64,000 nucleotides of DNA, taken from NCBI RefSeq assembly GCF_000425265.1, contig NZ_KE384342.1, positions 337,528 to 401,527 of the forward strand, written 5' to 3'. The first letter of the stretch is position 1; every line of letters begins with the position of its first letter. Below are positions 41,913 to 50,869 of this stretch, in pieces. This DNA is from Maridesulfovibrio zosterae DSM 11974 (GTDB lineage Bacteria; Desulfobacterota; Desulfovibrionia; Desulfovibrionales; Desulfovibrionaceae). The notes beneath the pieces are model-generated. The model saw only the letters and a program-made list of their open reading frames with translations, searched no databases and was not told the DNA's origin. Position numbers and translations under genes: made by a program.

Positions 41913-42009
41913 TTAATTGTAGCCATAAATGGAGTGAGGTTCCCAAGCAACAGCACCCCACTGAACCAGTGTCTCAATCACCCGTGCCAAGGGCAACCCG
42001 ACTACGTTG
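41913..42009 (-). pseudogene. Displaced maf 3' end, copy 2
   Basis: On the minus strand it reads NVVGLPLARVIETLVQWGAV, then AWEPHSIYGYN and a stop. 41948-42009 matches maf 42168-42229 over 62 bp with about 52 identities, then similarity stops sharply at 42009. The C-terminal tail differs from both the resident maf (DVVVPGDG) and copy 1 (IIPGDG). This is a third, distinct maf end. Confidence 0.85.
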
Positions 42010-42150
42010 ATAATCGTATATTTATCTTAACTAGTTATAATTATTAATCTAGTTTCAGCTGTGGGGGACTTATGTGGAACTGCATCCGCCTGATCAATTG
42101 CATCATTTCGATGCCTTTGATTCTGGTTAACATTCCATAATTCTAGTAGT

Positions 42151-42753
42151 TTATCCATCCCCCGGAACAACAACATCCCATTGAACCAGAGTCTCAATAA
42201 CCCGCGCTAAGGGCAGGCCTACTACGTTGGTGTATGATCCGCTTATGCCTTTAACCAGAAAAGCACCTTTGCCCTGAATTGCGTATGCTCCGGCTTTATC
42301 ATCTGGTTCACCGCAATTAGCGTATGCTTTTATGATCGTTTCATTAAAATCAATAAACTCAACATCTGTCGCTACTGTGTAGCTTAATTTCTCACCGTCT
42401 GGAGATATAAATGCGCAGCCGCTGATAACTTTATGTGTGCGGCCGCATAAGCTTTTAAGCATTTCATATGCTTCTATGCAGTCTTTCGGTTTACCTAATA
42501 TATCCTGATCCCTAACTACAATTGTATCTGAGCCCAGAATATAATTACCCGGATTTGCTGCGGCAACGTTTTCAGCTTTCACCAAAGCCATTTGTGATGC
42601 GTATTCTTCGGGGTCTTGATTCGGCATGGGGGCAGGTTCTTCGCATGTGGCTGGTTTTGTCACAAATTTAAGGCCGACCGATTGTAGCAGGTCCTTTCTG
42701 CGAGGTGATCCTGAACCTAGAATGAGTGGTTTTATTGTTGAGTATATATTCAT
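42151..42753 (-). CDS. maf: Maf nucleoside triphosphate pyrophosphatase
   Basis: A 200-residue Maf/YhdE-like enzyme hydrolysing dTTP, UTP or modified nucleotides. Seen: PLILGSGSPRRKDLLQSVG (family signature, residues 9-27), ILGSDTIVVRDQDILGKP with the catalytic Asp, and GAYAIQGKGAFLVKGISGSYTNVVGLPLARV at the 3' end. The last exon-like stretch is the target of the repeated displacement seen at 41306 and 41913. The resident gene is intact and ends DVVVPGDG. An AAAGAG ribosome site precedes the ATG. Confidence 0.94.
   Translation of the reverse strand: MNIYSTIKPLILGSGSPRRKDLLQSVGLKFVTKPATCEEPAPMPNQDPEEYASQMALVKAENVAAANPGNYILGSDTIVVRDQDILGKPKDCIEAYEMLKSLCGRTHKVISGCAFISPDGEKLSYTVATDVEFIDFNETIIKAYANCGEPDDKAGAYAIQGKGAFLVKGISGSYTNVVGLPLARVIETLVQWDVVVPGDG
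42227..42278. repeat. 52-bp perfect direct repeat (copy inside maf)
   Basis: The in-gene partner of 41382-41433. Any recombination between the two would remove the 845-bp unit holding the NTF2-like gene and leave one maf gene with a different 3' end. Confidence 0.9.
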
Positions 42754-42991
42754 TAGTATTTCTCTTTAATTTATATTTACTGTGATTTTGTTGAATAAAA
42801 TTGACCTTATTTAATTAAAAGGTCAATTCATGTTGCATAAAATAGAGATGGTATTTTTAAAATATACACACAAGTTAAAGGGGTCATGATTTAGAGTTCT
42901 GTTTATTACCTGTTATTTTTTTGAATAGAATTGTTGCCCTTTATTGGTTCTACAGGTAATAATTAATTAAATTTCATAATAGGAGAACTCA

Positions 42992-43948
42992 ATGAAGGTT
43001 TGTATCTGGGGAGCAAGAGGTTCCCTCCCTGCCACATTCAATGCTGAGAGATCAAGGGCTAAAGTTAAAGCAGCTCTTGAAATCGCTATTGAAAAAGGTG
43101 TTGATTCAACAACGGATCTTGATTCTTTTATTGATAACGAACTTCCTTTTCCTGTCCGGGCTTCTTACGGTACGAACACTCCTTGCATTCAGATTGAAGG
43201 CGCTGATGACGAATATATAATTTGCGATTGCGGAACTGGCTTGCGTGATCTGGGCAATAAAATCATGGAAGAGCGGCAGGGCAGGTCCGGAGCTCATTAT
43301 CATATTCTTATCTCCCACCTCCATTGGGATCACCTTCAGGGGTTTCCATTTTTTGTTCCAGCCTATGTACCCGGAAATCATATTTCGTTTTATGGTGGGC
43401 ATCCCGGAATTGAAAAAGCGTTGCGCAATCAGCAAAGTGAACCGGGTTTTCCTGTCCATTTTGATCACCTTGGTTCCAAAATTGATTTTACGCGGCTTAA
43501 AAATGGACAGGAGTTTGAGCTTTGCGGAGTGAAAATTATAGTTAAAGCTCAATATCATCCCGGCGGTTCTTTTGGTTACCGGTTTGAAAAAAATGGCAAG
43601 TCTGCTGTATATTCAACCGATTGCGAACATAAGAGCGCTACAGCTCTAAATGATAAAGATTTTGTAGATTTTTTCAGAGATGCAGATCTGCTAATTATGG
43701 ATGCTCAATATTCATTTGCTGAAGCAAACTCCATTAAAGAAGACTGGGGACATTCCAACAATATTATTGCTGTAGAATTATCCGGCCTTGCAGGAGTGAA
43801 AACACTTTGCCTTTTCCATCAGGAGCCGATTCTTGATGATTTTCAACTGCATAAATTTTTAGAAGATACTCGAGAATTTGCCGGGCTGGTTGAAAGTAAA
43901 CCGGATAAGATTATAATGGCACAGGATGGATTGTGTATTGATCTATAG
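42992..43948 (+). CDS. MBL-fold metallo-hydrolase
   Basis: 318 residues of the metallo-beta-lactamase fold, resembling the phosphodiesterase (PhnP/RNase Z-like) branch. Metal motif HLHWDHLQGF (about 110-119), a second ligand region AQYHPGGSFGYRF, SAVYSTDCEH (Asp/Cys), DAQYS and NIIAVELS. It starts MKVCIWGARGSLPA, typical of the subgroup. It lacks a signal peptide. AGGAGAACTC precedes the ATG. Single gene with its own terminator. Confidence 0.87.
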   Translation: MKVCIWGARGSLPATFNAERSRAKVKAALEIAIEKGVDSTTDLDSFIDNELPFPVRASYGTNTPCIQIEGADDEYIICDCGTGLRDLGNKIMEERQGRSGAHYHILISHLHWDHLQGFPFFVPAYVPGNHISFYGGHPGIEKALRNQQSEPGFPVHFDHLGSKIDFTRLKNGQEFELCGVKIIVKAQYHPGGSFGYRFEKNGKSAVYSTDCEHKSATALNDKDFVDFFRDADLLIMDAQYSFAEANSIKEDWGHSNNIIAVELSGLAGVKTLCLFHQEPILDDFQLHKFLEDTREFAGLVESKPDKIIMAQDGLCIDL

Positions 43949-43971
43949 TGACAAGTAAAGTTGATGTTCAT

Positions 43972-44003
43972 AAGGCTCACCTGAATTCAGGTGGGCCTTT
44001 TTT
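43972..44003 (+). terminator. Terminator after the MBL gene
   Basis: AAGGC(T)CACCTGAATTCAGGTG(G)GCCTT stem with T-run; the centre is CACCTGAATTCAGGTG, a perfect palindrome. Confidence 0.88.
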
Positions 44004-44176
44004 CTTGTGCATCACCGTTTATGTCTTATTTTTGACTTTTTCATTTTCTAGCATTCGCTATATCTTTATTAACCCTTATAATATCCGACGATTAAGCAAT
44101 TGGCATTACCTTTGCTTGATGTTGATTGATAATTTTATCCACTTTATTTTTAATCAATCAGACTGTGGAGTCCGGT

Positions 44177-44902
44177 ATGAAATTTGACGATTTAAAAAGT
44201 GAACTTGAACTTATGGACTTCGATTCCAATGATGCAGACACATCCGGTATGAACGGATGGTCAGTGCCTTGGGCTGATTTGATGATGGTCATGTTCGTTT
44301 TGTTTGTAGTGCTGTTCATATACAGCCAGTCCAAAGAAAATATCAAAGTTATTTTTGAAGGGAATGCCCAGACAGAGGTTTCAAATAATCCAGCTAAGGA
44401 TCTGATTGAAATGATTTCGTTTCATCGCGATGCCATGAGCAGTACTACCAGTGTGATCATGACCCCTCAGGATGTTTTGTATCGCAGTGATGACGGTGCT
44501 GTCAGTATGAAGGAAGAGGGCGGAGAGCTTAAAATTGTCATGCGTGGGGATGCTTTTTTTTCTGCCGGTAAAAGCAGTTTTGAAAATAAAACCCGTCAAT
44601 ATCTTGCTGAAGTGGCTGAAGTGCTTAAAACCAGCAATCATGCCATCCATATCGTTGGCCATACCGATGACAGTGATATTAATATGATTGGCCGCCAGAA
44701 AGCTTTTGAATTGTCTGCTACACGCGCTGCACGAGTGGCTGAATATTTTATTAACGAAAAATCTATCAATCCTGTTCGTATCATAGTCAGCGGAAGAGGT
44801 AATTCTGCTCCAGAACTTCCCGGAGAGATGGGGAAAGTTTCAGGCAATAACCGCAGGGTTGAGATTGTTGTGATCAATACTGACATAAGTAATGCCAAAT
44901 AA
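44177..44902 (+). CDS. motB: MotB-type flagellar stator protein with OmpA domain
   Basis: 241 residues: the single membrane helix with the proton-binding Asp is WSVPWADLMMVMFVLFVVLFIYS (about 27-49). The periplasmic OmpA/MotB domain (about 135-235) has AFFSAGKSSFENKTRQYLAEVAEVL, IHIVGHTDDSDIN and RGNSAPELPGEMGKVSGNNRRVEIVV. It anchors the stator to peptidoglycan. An in-frame start at 44126 would add 17 residues; I use the ATG at 44177 with GGAG six bases upstream. It lies upstream of motA, the reverse of the common order. Confidence 0.9.
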   Translation: MKFDDLKSELELMDFDSNDADTSGMNGWSVPWADLMMVMFVLFVVLFIYSQSKENIKVIFEGNAQTEVSNNPAKDLIEMISFHRDAMSSTTSVIMTPQDVLYRSDDGAVSMKEEGGELKIVMRGDAFFSAGKSSFENKTRQYLAEVAEVLKTSNHAIHIVGHTDDSDINMIGRQKAFELSATRAARVAEYFINEKSINPVRIIVSGRGNSAPELPGEMGKVSGNNRRVEIVVINTDISNAK

Positions 44903-44913
44903 GGAGGTCTGTA

Positions 44914-45783
44914 ATGAATAAGAAAAATTTAGCAGGTGTTGTAATTTCTGCCATAGTTTTCATGGCCAGTTTCTGGTTTAGCGGTGGAATTGCTCTTTAC
45001 TGGAATGCAGCGGCGATGGTTATTGTTATCTCCGGTCTGGCTGTGGCTGTTATGTTGAGTTATCCGGTAGAACAGCTTCGGGAAGCATTTAAAGTTGTTC
45101 ACGTAGCTTATTCCGGACGCCTTACAACACATGAAGAAATAGTTGATACATTACTTGACCTCAGCGTCAGGTCTCGCATGGATGGTATGCTTTCACTTGA
45201 AAAAGCCGGGGAAAAAACAACAATTTCATTTCTTAGAAATGCTCTGATGCTGTTAGTGGATAATTTCGAAGAGGAAGAAATTAAAGACTGCCTTAAAACG
45301 GAAATGTCATTTTTCCATATGAGACGTAGTGAATCGGAACGAATTTTCCAGTCAATGGCTCGTTACGCACCCGCTTTCGGAGTAGCAGGATCTGTAATAG
45401 GGTTGATCGGTCTGCTTATGGGTATCGATAATCCGGCTGTTATCCTCCAGCATATCCCTGTTGCCTTTATTTCAACTCTATACGGGGTTATTTTCAGCAA
45501 TATGATTTTTGCGCCAATGGCGGAAACAGTTCGCTCAAGAACCCGTAATGAGCTGATTAATCAGAAAATGATTATGGACGGGGTTGTTGCCATCAAAAAA
45601 GAACAGAATCCATATAAACTGGAAAGAAAGCTTGTGGCCTTCCTTTGTCCTGAGGATCGTGAGGCCAAGACTGAGGCTCTACGCAATATCACCCGCAAGT
45701 ATATTAAAATGCGTAAGGATGAAAAGCAGTCAAAAGAAAAGGTTCTGCGTGAAGTCCCTTTAGTGAAAGCTAAGGCATCATAA
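44914..45783 (+). CDS. motA: MotA-type flagellar stator protein
   Basis: 289 residues with four membrane segments (about 5-25, 30-48, 150-172, 183-205). Family motifs: AMVIVISGLAVAVML, the cytoplasmic loop RSRMDGMLSLEKAGEK, PAFGVAGSVIGLIGLLMGI and PVAFISTLYGVIFSNMIFAPMAETV with the conserved Pro. The C-terminal tail is Lys-rich (RKDEKQSKEKV). AAGGAGG lies upstream. MotA conducts protons with MotB to drive flagellar rotation. Confidence 0.92.
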   Translation: MNKKNLAGVVISAIVFMASFWFSGGIALYWNAAAMVIVISGLAVAVMLSYPVEQLREAFKVVHVAYSGRLTTHEEIVDTLLDLSVRSRMDGMLSLEKAGEKTTISFLRNALMLLVDNFEEEEIKDCLKTEMSFFHMRRSESERIFQSMARYAPAFGVAGSVIGLIGLLMGIDNPAVILQHIPVAFISTLYGVIFSNMIFAPMAETVRSRTRNELINQKMIMDGVVAIKKEQNPYKLERKLVAFLCPEDREAKTEALRNITRKYIKMRKDEKQSKEKVLREVPLVKAKAS

Positions 45784-45819
45784 TAGATATTAGAATATCC
45801 TCCGGCATTAAAGTTAATC

Positions 45820-45871
45820 AATACCGGAACACTGGCCTTATAGTTCGGGCTGGAGTTTCGGTATTTTTTTT
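45820..45871 (+). terminator. Terminator after motBA
   Basis: AATACCG/CGGTATT outer stem, GAACACTGGCC/GGCTGGAGTTTC inner stem, then eight T. Confidence 0.85.
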
Positions 45872-46012
45872 GTCTATTTTTTGACAGACTTTGAGGTTTA
45901 ATAAAAATAGGGAATTGCGCATTTACTTTGCTGCATCGATTGTATTAATGTATTTAAAGAGTATACGGGTACTTGCATAAATACTTAACATACGAATTTA
46001 CAGGCAGGAGTT

Positions 46013-46963
46013 ATGGGAAGAGTTTTAGCTGTTGATATTGGCGGAACCAATAGCCGATTTGCCGCTTTTGATACTGATTCAGACGGACATATCACTATGA
46101 ATGAAACTGTCTGGCTATCAAGTAAGGAAGCGAAAAGTTTTGAGCACCTTCTTGATATGCTGGCGCATAGTGATTTTCCCTATTCTCCGCAGGAATTTGA
46201 TATTGTTGTGCTTGCACTGGCTGGTCCAGTTATTCGAGGAGTATATTGCAATGTGACCAATGTTGACTGGGACGTTGATTTTTCAGAAGGATATGAGAAA
46301 TACGGCTTTAAGAAGGCTATATTAATTAATGACTTTGCAGCACAGGCATATGCATGCAGAACTTCTGCAGTTGATGGTTGTAAAGTAATTCATGACGTAG
46401 ACATTTCCCCAACAGGGGCTGTCGGTGTTATCGGGGCTGGTACTGGACTCGGTCATTGCGCTCTTGTTCCAGTTCCTCCAGCAGGATTTGTTTCAGTGCC
46501 ATCAGAAGCAGGGCATATCTCTTTTCCTTTTCAGACTCACGCTGAACTTGATTTTTGCGGATTTGTTAAAGAGCTGCGTGGTATTTCATATTGTTATGGT
46601 GATGAAGTCTTGACAGGCAGAGGGCTTAATGTACTTCACTATTATCTTACTGGAGAAGATATCAGTCCTCAGGATATATCAAAAGAAATGGCTAAAGGTG
46701 GCAGAACATTAGAATGGTACGCAAAATTTACGGCCAGATGTTGTCGAAATTATGCGCTTAGTATCTGTGCAACGGGTGGGCTTTATATCTCCGGTGGTAT
46801 TATAGCTAAAAATCCATTTGTAGTTGATCATCCTTTGTTTATGAAAGAATTTTTAGATTCAAGTTCAATGCATGATCTCTTGAAAAGAATTCCCGTTTTT
46901 TTGAATGATAATCAGGAAAGCGGATTATACGGAGCAGCTTTTTGCGGTTTGCTGAATATATAA
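46013..46963 (+). CDS. glk: Glucokinase (Glk family)
   Basis: Phosphorylates glucose with ATP, 316 residues. ATP loop VLAVDIGGTNSRFAAFD (4-20), sugar-binding ILINDFAAQAYA, the second ATP region VGVIGAGTGLGHCALVP, and the Glu-containing SEAGHISFPF. Ends GLYGAAFCGLL. A CAGGCAGGAG ribosome site precedes the ATG. It lies 13 bp upstream of a flavin disulfide reductase gene, probably one transcript. Glucose from the alpha-glucan phosphorylase pathway could feed it, but the genes are 37 kb apart. Confidence 0.92.
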   Translation: MGRVLAVDIGGTNSRFAAFDTDSDGHITMNETVWLSSKEAKSFEHLLDMLAHSDFPYSPQEFDIVVLALAGPVIRGVYCNVTNVDWDVDFSEGYEKYGFKKAILINDFAAQAYACRTSAVDGCKVIHDVDISPTGAVGVIGAGTGLGHCALVPVPPAGFVSVPSEAGHISFPFQTHAELDFCGFVKELRGISYCYGDEVLTGRGLNVLHYYLTGEDISPQDISKEMAKGGRTLEWYAKFTARCCRNYALSICATGGLYISGGIIAKNPFVVDHPLFMKEFLDSSSMHDLLKRIPVFLNDNQESGLYGAAFCGLLNI

Positions 46964-46976
46964 TTACGGTAAATAA

Positions 46977-48410
46977 ATGGCTAAGTATGACTACGATCTC
47001 GGTGTTATTGGCGGCGGAGCAGCCGGTTTAACTGTAGCCGCAGGGGCTTCGCAGCTGGGCGTTAAAGTTTTACTGGTGGAAAAGGAAGATCGCCTTGGTG
47101 GTGATTGCCTGCATTATGGGTGTGTGCCCAGTAAGACTCTTATCAGGACAGCCCGTGTTCGTCATCTGATGGGGAGAGCTGCAGAGTTCGGTCTGCCTTC
47201 TGTTGATCTGTCTCCTGTTGATTATTCCAAAGTGGCCAAGCGCATTGCCGAAGTCATATCAGTTATTCAAATCCATGATTCTGTTGAAAGATTTACATCT
47301 CTCGGGGTAGATATTCAATTTGGAGATAGCTTTTTTAAAAGTAAACATAATATTATATTGAAGGGTAGGGATGTATCTGCTCGAAAATGGGTAATTGCAA
47401 CCGGATCATCACCTTCAGCTCCATCTATCAATGGGCTTTCTGAAGTCTCGTATCTTACCAATCTGGATGTTTTTTCACTTAAGGAATTACCCTCATCATT
47501 AATCGTTCTCGGCGGTGGGCCTCTTGCGGTTGAAATGGCGCAGTCGTTTCAGCGTCTCGGCTGCGAAGTTACAGTTATTCAGCGCAGTGACCAGATTCTC
47601 AGTAAAGAGGATCAGGATATGGCCGATTTTGTTATGAAAGGAATGATAAGTGACGGAGTAAAATTTATTCTTGGTTCAAAAATTGGTGGAGTCAGGAATT
47701 TTGAGAAGGGGGTAGAGGTTTCTCTTGAAGTTTCAGGTGTTCAACATACTGTTTATGCGGATAAATTGCTTGTAGCTTTGGGGCGTAAATCCAATACGGA
47801 AGGACTTGGACTCGAAGATATTGGTGTGGAAATGAATCGTGGTTCAGTTGCAGTAAACTCCCGTATGCAGACATCAGTTAAAAATATCTATGCTGCAGGT
47901 GATGTTATCGGAAAATATAGGTTTACTCATGCTGCCGGTTATGAAGGTGGTATTGTTATATCAAATGCAGTATTTCATTTACCTAGAAAAGCAGATTATA
48001 CATGGATGCCGTGGTGTACCTACACAGACCCAGAGCTTGCAAGTGTTGGGATGAATGAAAAGGCAGCGCAGGCAGCAGGTATAGAATACCGTACTGTGAT
48101 TGAAGAATTTTCTGCAAATGACCGTGCTTTGGCTGAGGGAGAGGGAAAAGGGCGGATCAAGCTGTTAATAGATAAGAAGGGTAAACCGTTGGGGTGCCAG
48201 ATAGCAGCAGTTCATGCCGGCGAATTCTTAAGTGAATGGATAGCAGCCGTTAATGGCGGTGTTGGATTGGCAACTATTGCCGGGGCTGTTCATCCATATC
48301 CCACTCTTTCCGAAATGAATAAGAAAGTTGCCGGTAAATTGATTGGCGAAAAAATATTTTCAGATAAAATGCGTAAAATTTTAAGGTTACTTTTTTCATA
48401 TAACGGATAG
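46977..48410 (+). CDS. Class I flavin disulfide reductase (mercuric reductase/dihydrolipoyl dehydrogenase-like)
   Basis: 477 residues: FAD site YDLGVIGGGAAGLTVAAGA (5-22), redox pair in GGDCLHYGCVPSKTL (CX4C), NAD(P) site SLIVLGGGPLAVEMAQSF (about 185), second FAD motif NIYAAGDVIGKYRFTHAAGYE, and the C-terminal base AVHPYPTLSEMNKK, where the His-Glu pair is retained. Length and motifs fit the mercuric reductase-related group that lacks the N-terminal HMA domain and vicinal Cys tail. The substrate is uncertain: a metal, thiol or lipoamide. Confidence 0.85.
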   Translation: MAKYDYDLGVIGGGAAGLTVAAGASQLGVKVLLVEKEDRLGGDCLHYGCVPSKTLIRTARVRHLMGRAAEFGLPSVDLSPVDYSKVAKRIAEVISVIQIHDSVERFTSLGVDIQFGDSFFKSKHNIILKGRDVSARKWVIATGSSPSAPSINGLSEVSYLTNLDVFSLKELPSSLIVLGGGPLAVEMAQSFQRLGCEVTVIQRSDQILSKEDQDMADFVMKGMISDGVKFILGSKIGGVRNFEKGVEVSLEVSGVQHTVYADKLLVALGRKSNTEGLGLEDIGVEMNRGSVAVNSRMQTSVKNIYAAGDVIGKYRFTHAAGYEGGIVISNAVFHLPRKADYTWMPWCTYTDPELASVGMNEKAAQAAGIEYRTVIEEFSANDRALAEGEGKGRIKLLIDKKGKPLGCQIAAVHAGEFLSEWIAAVNGGVGLATIAGAVHPYPTLSEMNKKVAGKLIGEKIFSDKMRKILRLLFSYNG

Positions 48411-48467
48411 TTGTTTTTGTTAATGTTTTGATATGTATTATGTGTGAAATTTAAACCAAGAGTTGTA

Positions 48468-49265
48468 ATGAGATTTTTATTTTTTACAGGATTTCTTCTT
48501 TTTTCATTGTGTACTGTCAGCTGGGCTGAAAATTATACTTTGGCATCGTTGAATTCTCCTCCATATGGTTATCAGTGTGGTAGCTCTGCAAGTGGGCTTG
48601 ATGTGGAAATTATTACTGAAGCTTTCAGAAGAATGGGTGATACTGTTACCTTTAAATTTCTGCCTTGGAAGCGAGCCCTTGTTATGGCAGAGCATGGTAG
48701 TGTTGACGGTTTGTTTCAGTTACTGAAAACCGCTGAACGGGAAAAATATATGTATTATAGTGATCCTGTCAGAATGGCATCAATGGCTATTTTTGTACGT
48801 AAGGATTCAGAAATTAAGTTTAATGGTGATTTTCACAGACTTATGGGGTGTACTTTTGGGGTAATAGACAATTATAGCTATGGTCCCGAGTTAGATGTAT
48901 TTATAAAGAAAAATAAAACTAAAAATGTGGAAGTCGGCGAGTCTGTTTTAATGAATATTTCTAAATTGATCAAAAAACGTTTTGATTTTTTCATAGCAGA
49001 TGATTTATCTACTCTTTACACATTACAAAGTGCAGATCTTGATAAGTATATCAAACGATTAGAACCGTTAATAGGTAAGAATAAAGTTTATGTGTCATTT
49101 CTCAAAAAACGCAATTTACGTAATGTCCGTGATCGTTTTAATACAGCCTTAAAGGAAATGACTGCTGATGGAACAATAAAAAGAATCATGGAAAAGTATC
49201 GCGGGCATAAGAACAAACACTTTCCAAGTATAACATCGGCCATTGATTGTAATTTGAAGAATTGA
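48468..49265 (+). CDS. Periplasmic substrate-binding protein (family 3)
   Basis: About 265 residues from the ATG at 48468 (AGAG seven bases upstream); an in-frame GTG at 48444 lacks support. Signal peptide about 1-21 (ending VSWA). YTLASLNSPPYGYQCGSSASGLDVEIITEAFRRMG and VTFKFLPWKRALVMAEHG are typical of amino-acid-type binding proteins; ENARE-like KYMYYSDPV and the terminal IKRIMEKYRGHK complete it. No transporter partner is near. Confidence 0.82.
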   Translation: MRFLFFTGFLLFSLCTVSWAENYTLASLNSPPYGYQCGSSASGLDVEIITEAFRRMGDTVTFKFLPWKRALVMAEHGSVDGLFQLLKTAEREKYMYYSDPVRMASMAIFVRKDSEIKFNGDFHRLMGCTFGVIDNYSYGPELDVFIKKNKTKNVEVGESVLMNISKLIKKRFDFFIADDLSTLYTLQSADLDKYIKRLEPLIGKNKVYVSFLKKRNLRNVRDRFNTALKEMTADGTIKRIMEKYRGHKNKHFPSITSAIDCNLKN

Positions 49266-49401
49266 CTTTAATCGTTTCCTTTCCTTTAAATGTAATCTTG
49301 ACTAGTTACGTTTTTATTGATGGAAAATTAGGAAAGCCAATTTTTTTTAAAAAGTTGTTCCTATATGATTTTTATATATTTTTAATAAGGATATCTGTCA
49401 G

Positions 49402-50721
49402 ATGCAGTGGCAAACTTTATTCAGTAAGCAGAGAGTTGGAAAATCTAAATCCGATAACATTGATCATGATCGCAGTGAGTTTCAACGTGACTATGATCGG
49501 ATAATCTTTTCATCGGCATTTAGAAGATTGCAGGATAAGACACAGGTTTTTCCATTATCAAAAAGTGATTATGTGCGTACTAGATTAACTCATAGCCTTG
49601 AAACTTCATCTGTAGGACGTTCACTAGGCTATATGGTGGGAAGTAAGCTTATTGAAAAGCATGGTCTTGACCTAATGCCTGCGGAGCCGGGGACTGTAGT
49701 TGCTACAGCATGTCTCATGCATGACATTGGAAATCCTCCGTTTGGACATTCTGGCGAAGATGCTATCAGAGACTGGTTTGATAATTCTGAGATTGGGCAG
49801 AATTTGTGTACATGGATAGAGAAAAGTAAACGTACGGACTTTTCTTTATTTGAAGGCAATGCTCAGGGATTGCGCACTGTGCTTGCATTGCAACGTCCGG
49901 GCAGCAAAGGAGGAATGCAGCTTACCTGTGCAACGCTGGCAGCATTTACAAAATACCCGTACGTTTCTGAACATGTTACGCAAAAGAAAAAGTTCGGTAT
50001 TTTTACAAGTGAAGCCGTGACCTATACTGAAATAGCAGCTCATCTGGGGCTTGTGGAAATTGCTGAAAACAAATGGGCACGCCATCCATTTGCTTATCTT
50101 GTCGAAGCCGCAGACGACATTTGTTATCATGTTGTTGATATGGAAGACGGTCATCGTCTAGGTCTTGTTTCATTTGATGAGCTCTATGATACATTTATGG
50201 CAATCTTAGGTAATGACCCGAAAATAGCCAAACGTGTATCCGGTATTGATAGTAAAAAAGAACAGGTAGAGTATTTGCGTGCGACGACGATAAATACTCT
50301 GGTTACAAATTCATGTGAAATTTTTATGAGTAATGAGCAGGCTATTCTGGATGGAGTTTTCACTTCCAGCCTGACAGAACAGATCAGTATGGCTGATGAA
50401 TTCAGTATGCTTAAAAAAATAGCCATAGAAAAAGTATATAACTCAACAGAAGTTATTGATACAGAAGCAGCTGCATATGAAGTGTTGTGGAAAATTCTTG
50501 ATTTTTTCGGTCAGATAGTCTGTGAATTGCACAAAGAAGGAACGCTTGGTTCCAAGTGTCAGAAATCCATAAAATTGTTGCCTGATTTGTACAGGCCTTC
50601 TGAAAATTTAGGTGTTTATGAAAATACGCAGAAGATTGTCGATTATGTATCAGGCATGACTGATGCTTTTGCTGTAGGTACTTTTAATAAGATATCGGGG
50701 ATTTCACTGCTGAGGCGATAG
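49402..50721 (+). CDS. dgt: Deoxyguanosinetriphosphate triphosphohydrolase-like dNTPase
   Basis: An HD-domain dNTPase of 439 residues, releasing tripolyphosphate from dNTPs. HD residues: RLTHSLETSSVGR (His), ACLMHDIGNPPFGHSGEDAI (His-Asp) and the downstream YLVEAADDICYHVVDMEDG (Asp). The leader DYDRIIFSSAFRRLQDKTQVFPL and the C-terminal GMTDAFAVGTFNKISG fit the family. AGGA lies about 11 bases before the ATG. Dgt homologues limit dNTP pools and can restrict phage replication; here it is a lone housekeeping-type gene. Confidence 0.92.
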   Translation: MQWQTLFSKQRVGKSKSDNIDHDRSEFQRDYDRIIFSSAFRRLQDKTQVFPLSKSDYVRTRLTHSLETSSVGRSLGYMVGSKLIEKHGLDLMPAEPGTVVATACLMHDIGNPPFGHSGEDAIRDWFDNSEIGQNLCTWIEKSKRTDFSLFEGNAQGLRTVLALQRPGSKGGMQLTCATLAAFTKYPYVSEHVTQKKKFGIFTSEAVTYTEIAAHLGLVEIAENKWARHPFAYLVEAADDICYHVVDMEDGHRLGLVSFDELYDTFMAILGNDPKIAKRVSGIDSKKEQVEYLRATTINTLVTNSCEIFMSNEQAILDGVFTSSLTEQISMADEFSMLKKIAIEKVYNSTEVIDTEAAAYEVLWKILDFFGQIVCELHKEGTLGSKCQKSIKLLPDLYRPSENLGVYENTQKIVDYVSGMTDAFAVGTFNKISGISLLRR

Positions 50722-50801
50722 GTGTGTCGTTTTTAGTAAGGTCTTTTTGCTGTTTGCTGTATAGTTCGTGATGTAAATATTATTCCGGTCATGATTTTTT
50801 T

Positions 50802-50835
50802 ACAGGCAGAGGACTAAGCTCTCTGCCTGTTTATT
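50802..50835 (+). terminator. Terminator after dgt
   Basis: ACAGGCAGAG/CTCTGCCTGT 10-bp stem, nine-base loop, then TTTATT. It lies between convergent genes and could serve both. Confidence 0.75.
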
Positions 50836-50869
50836 CTCTGTTGGTTATTTATATTGTGACTGATTGTAT

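Noticed and set aside
49402-50721. dGTPase as an anti-phage defence gene
   Set aside because: It lies among housekeeping genes without defence partners; the dNTP-homeostasis role is the simpler reading.
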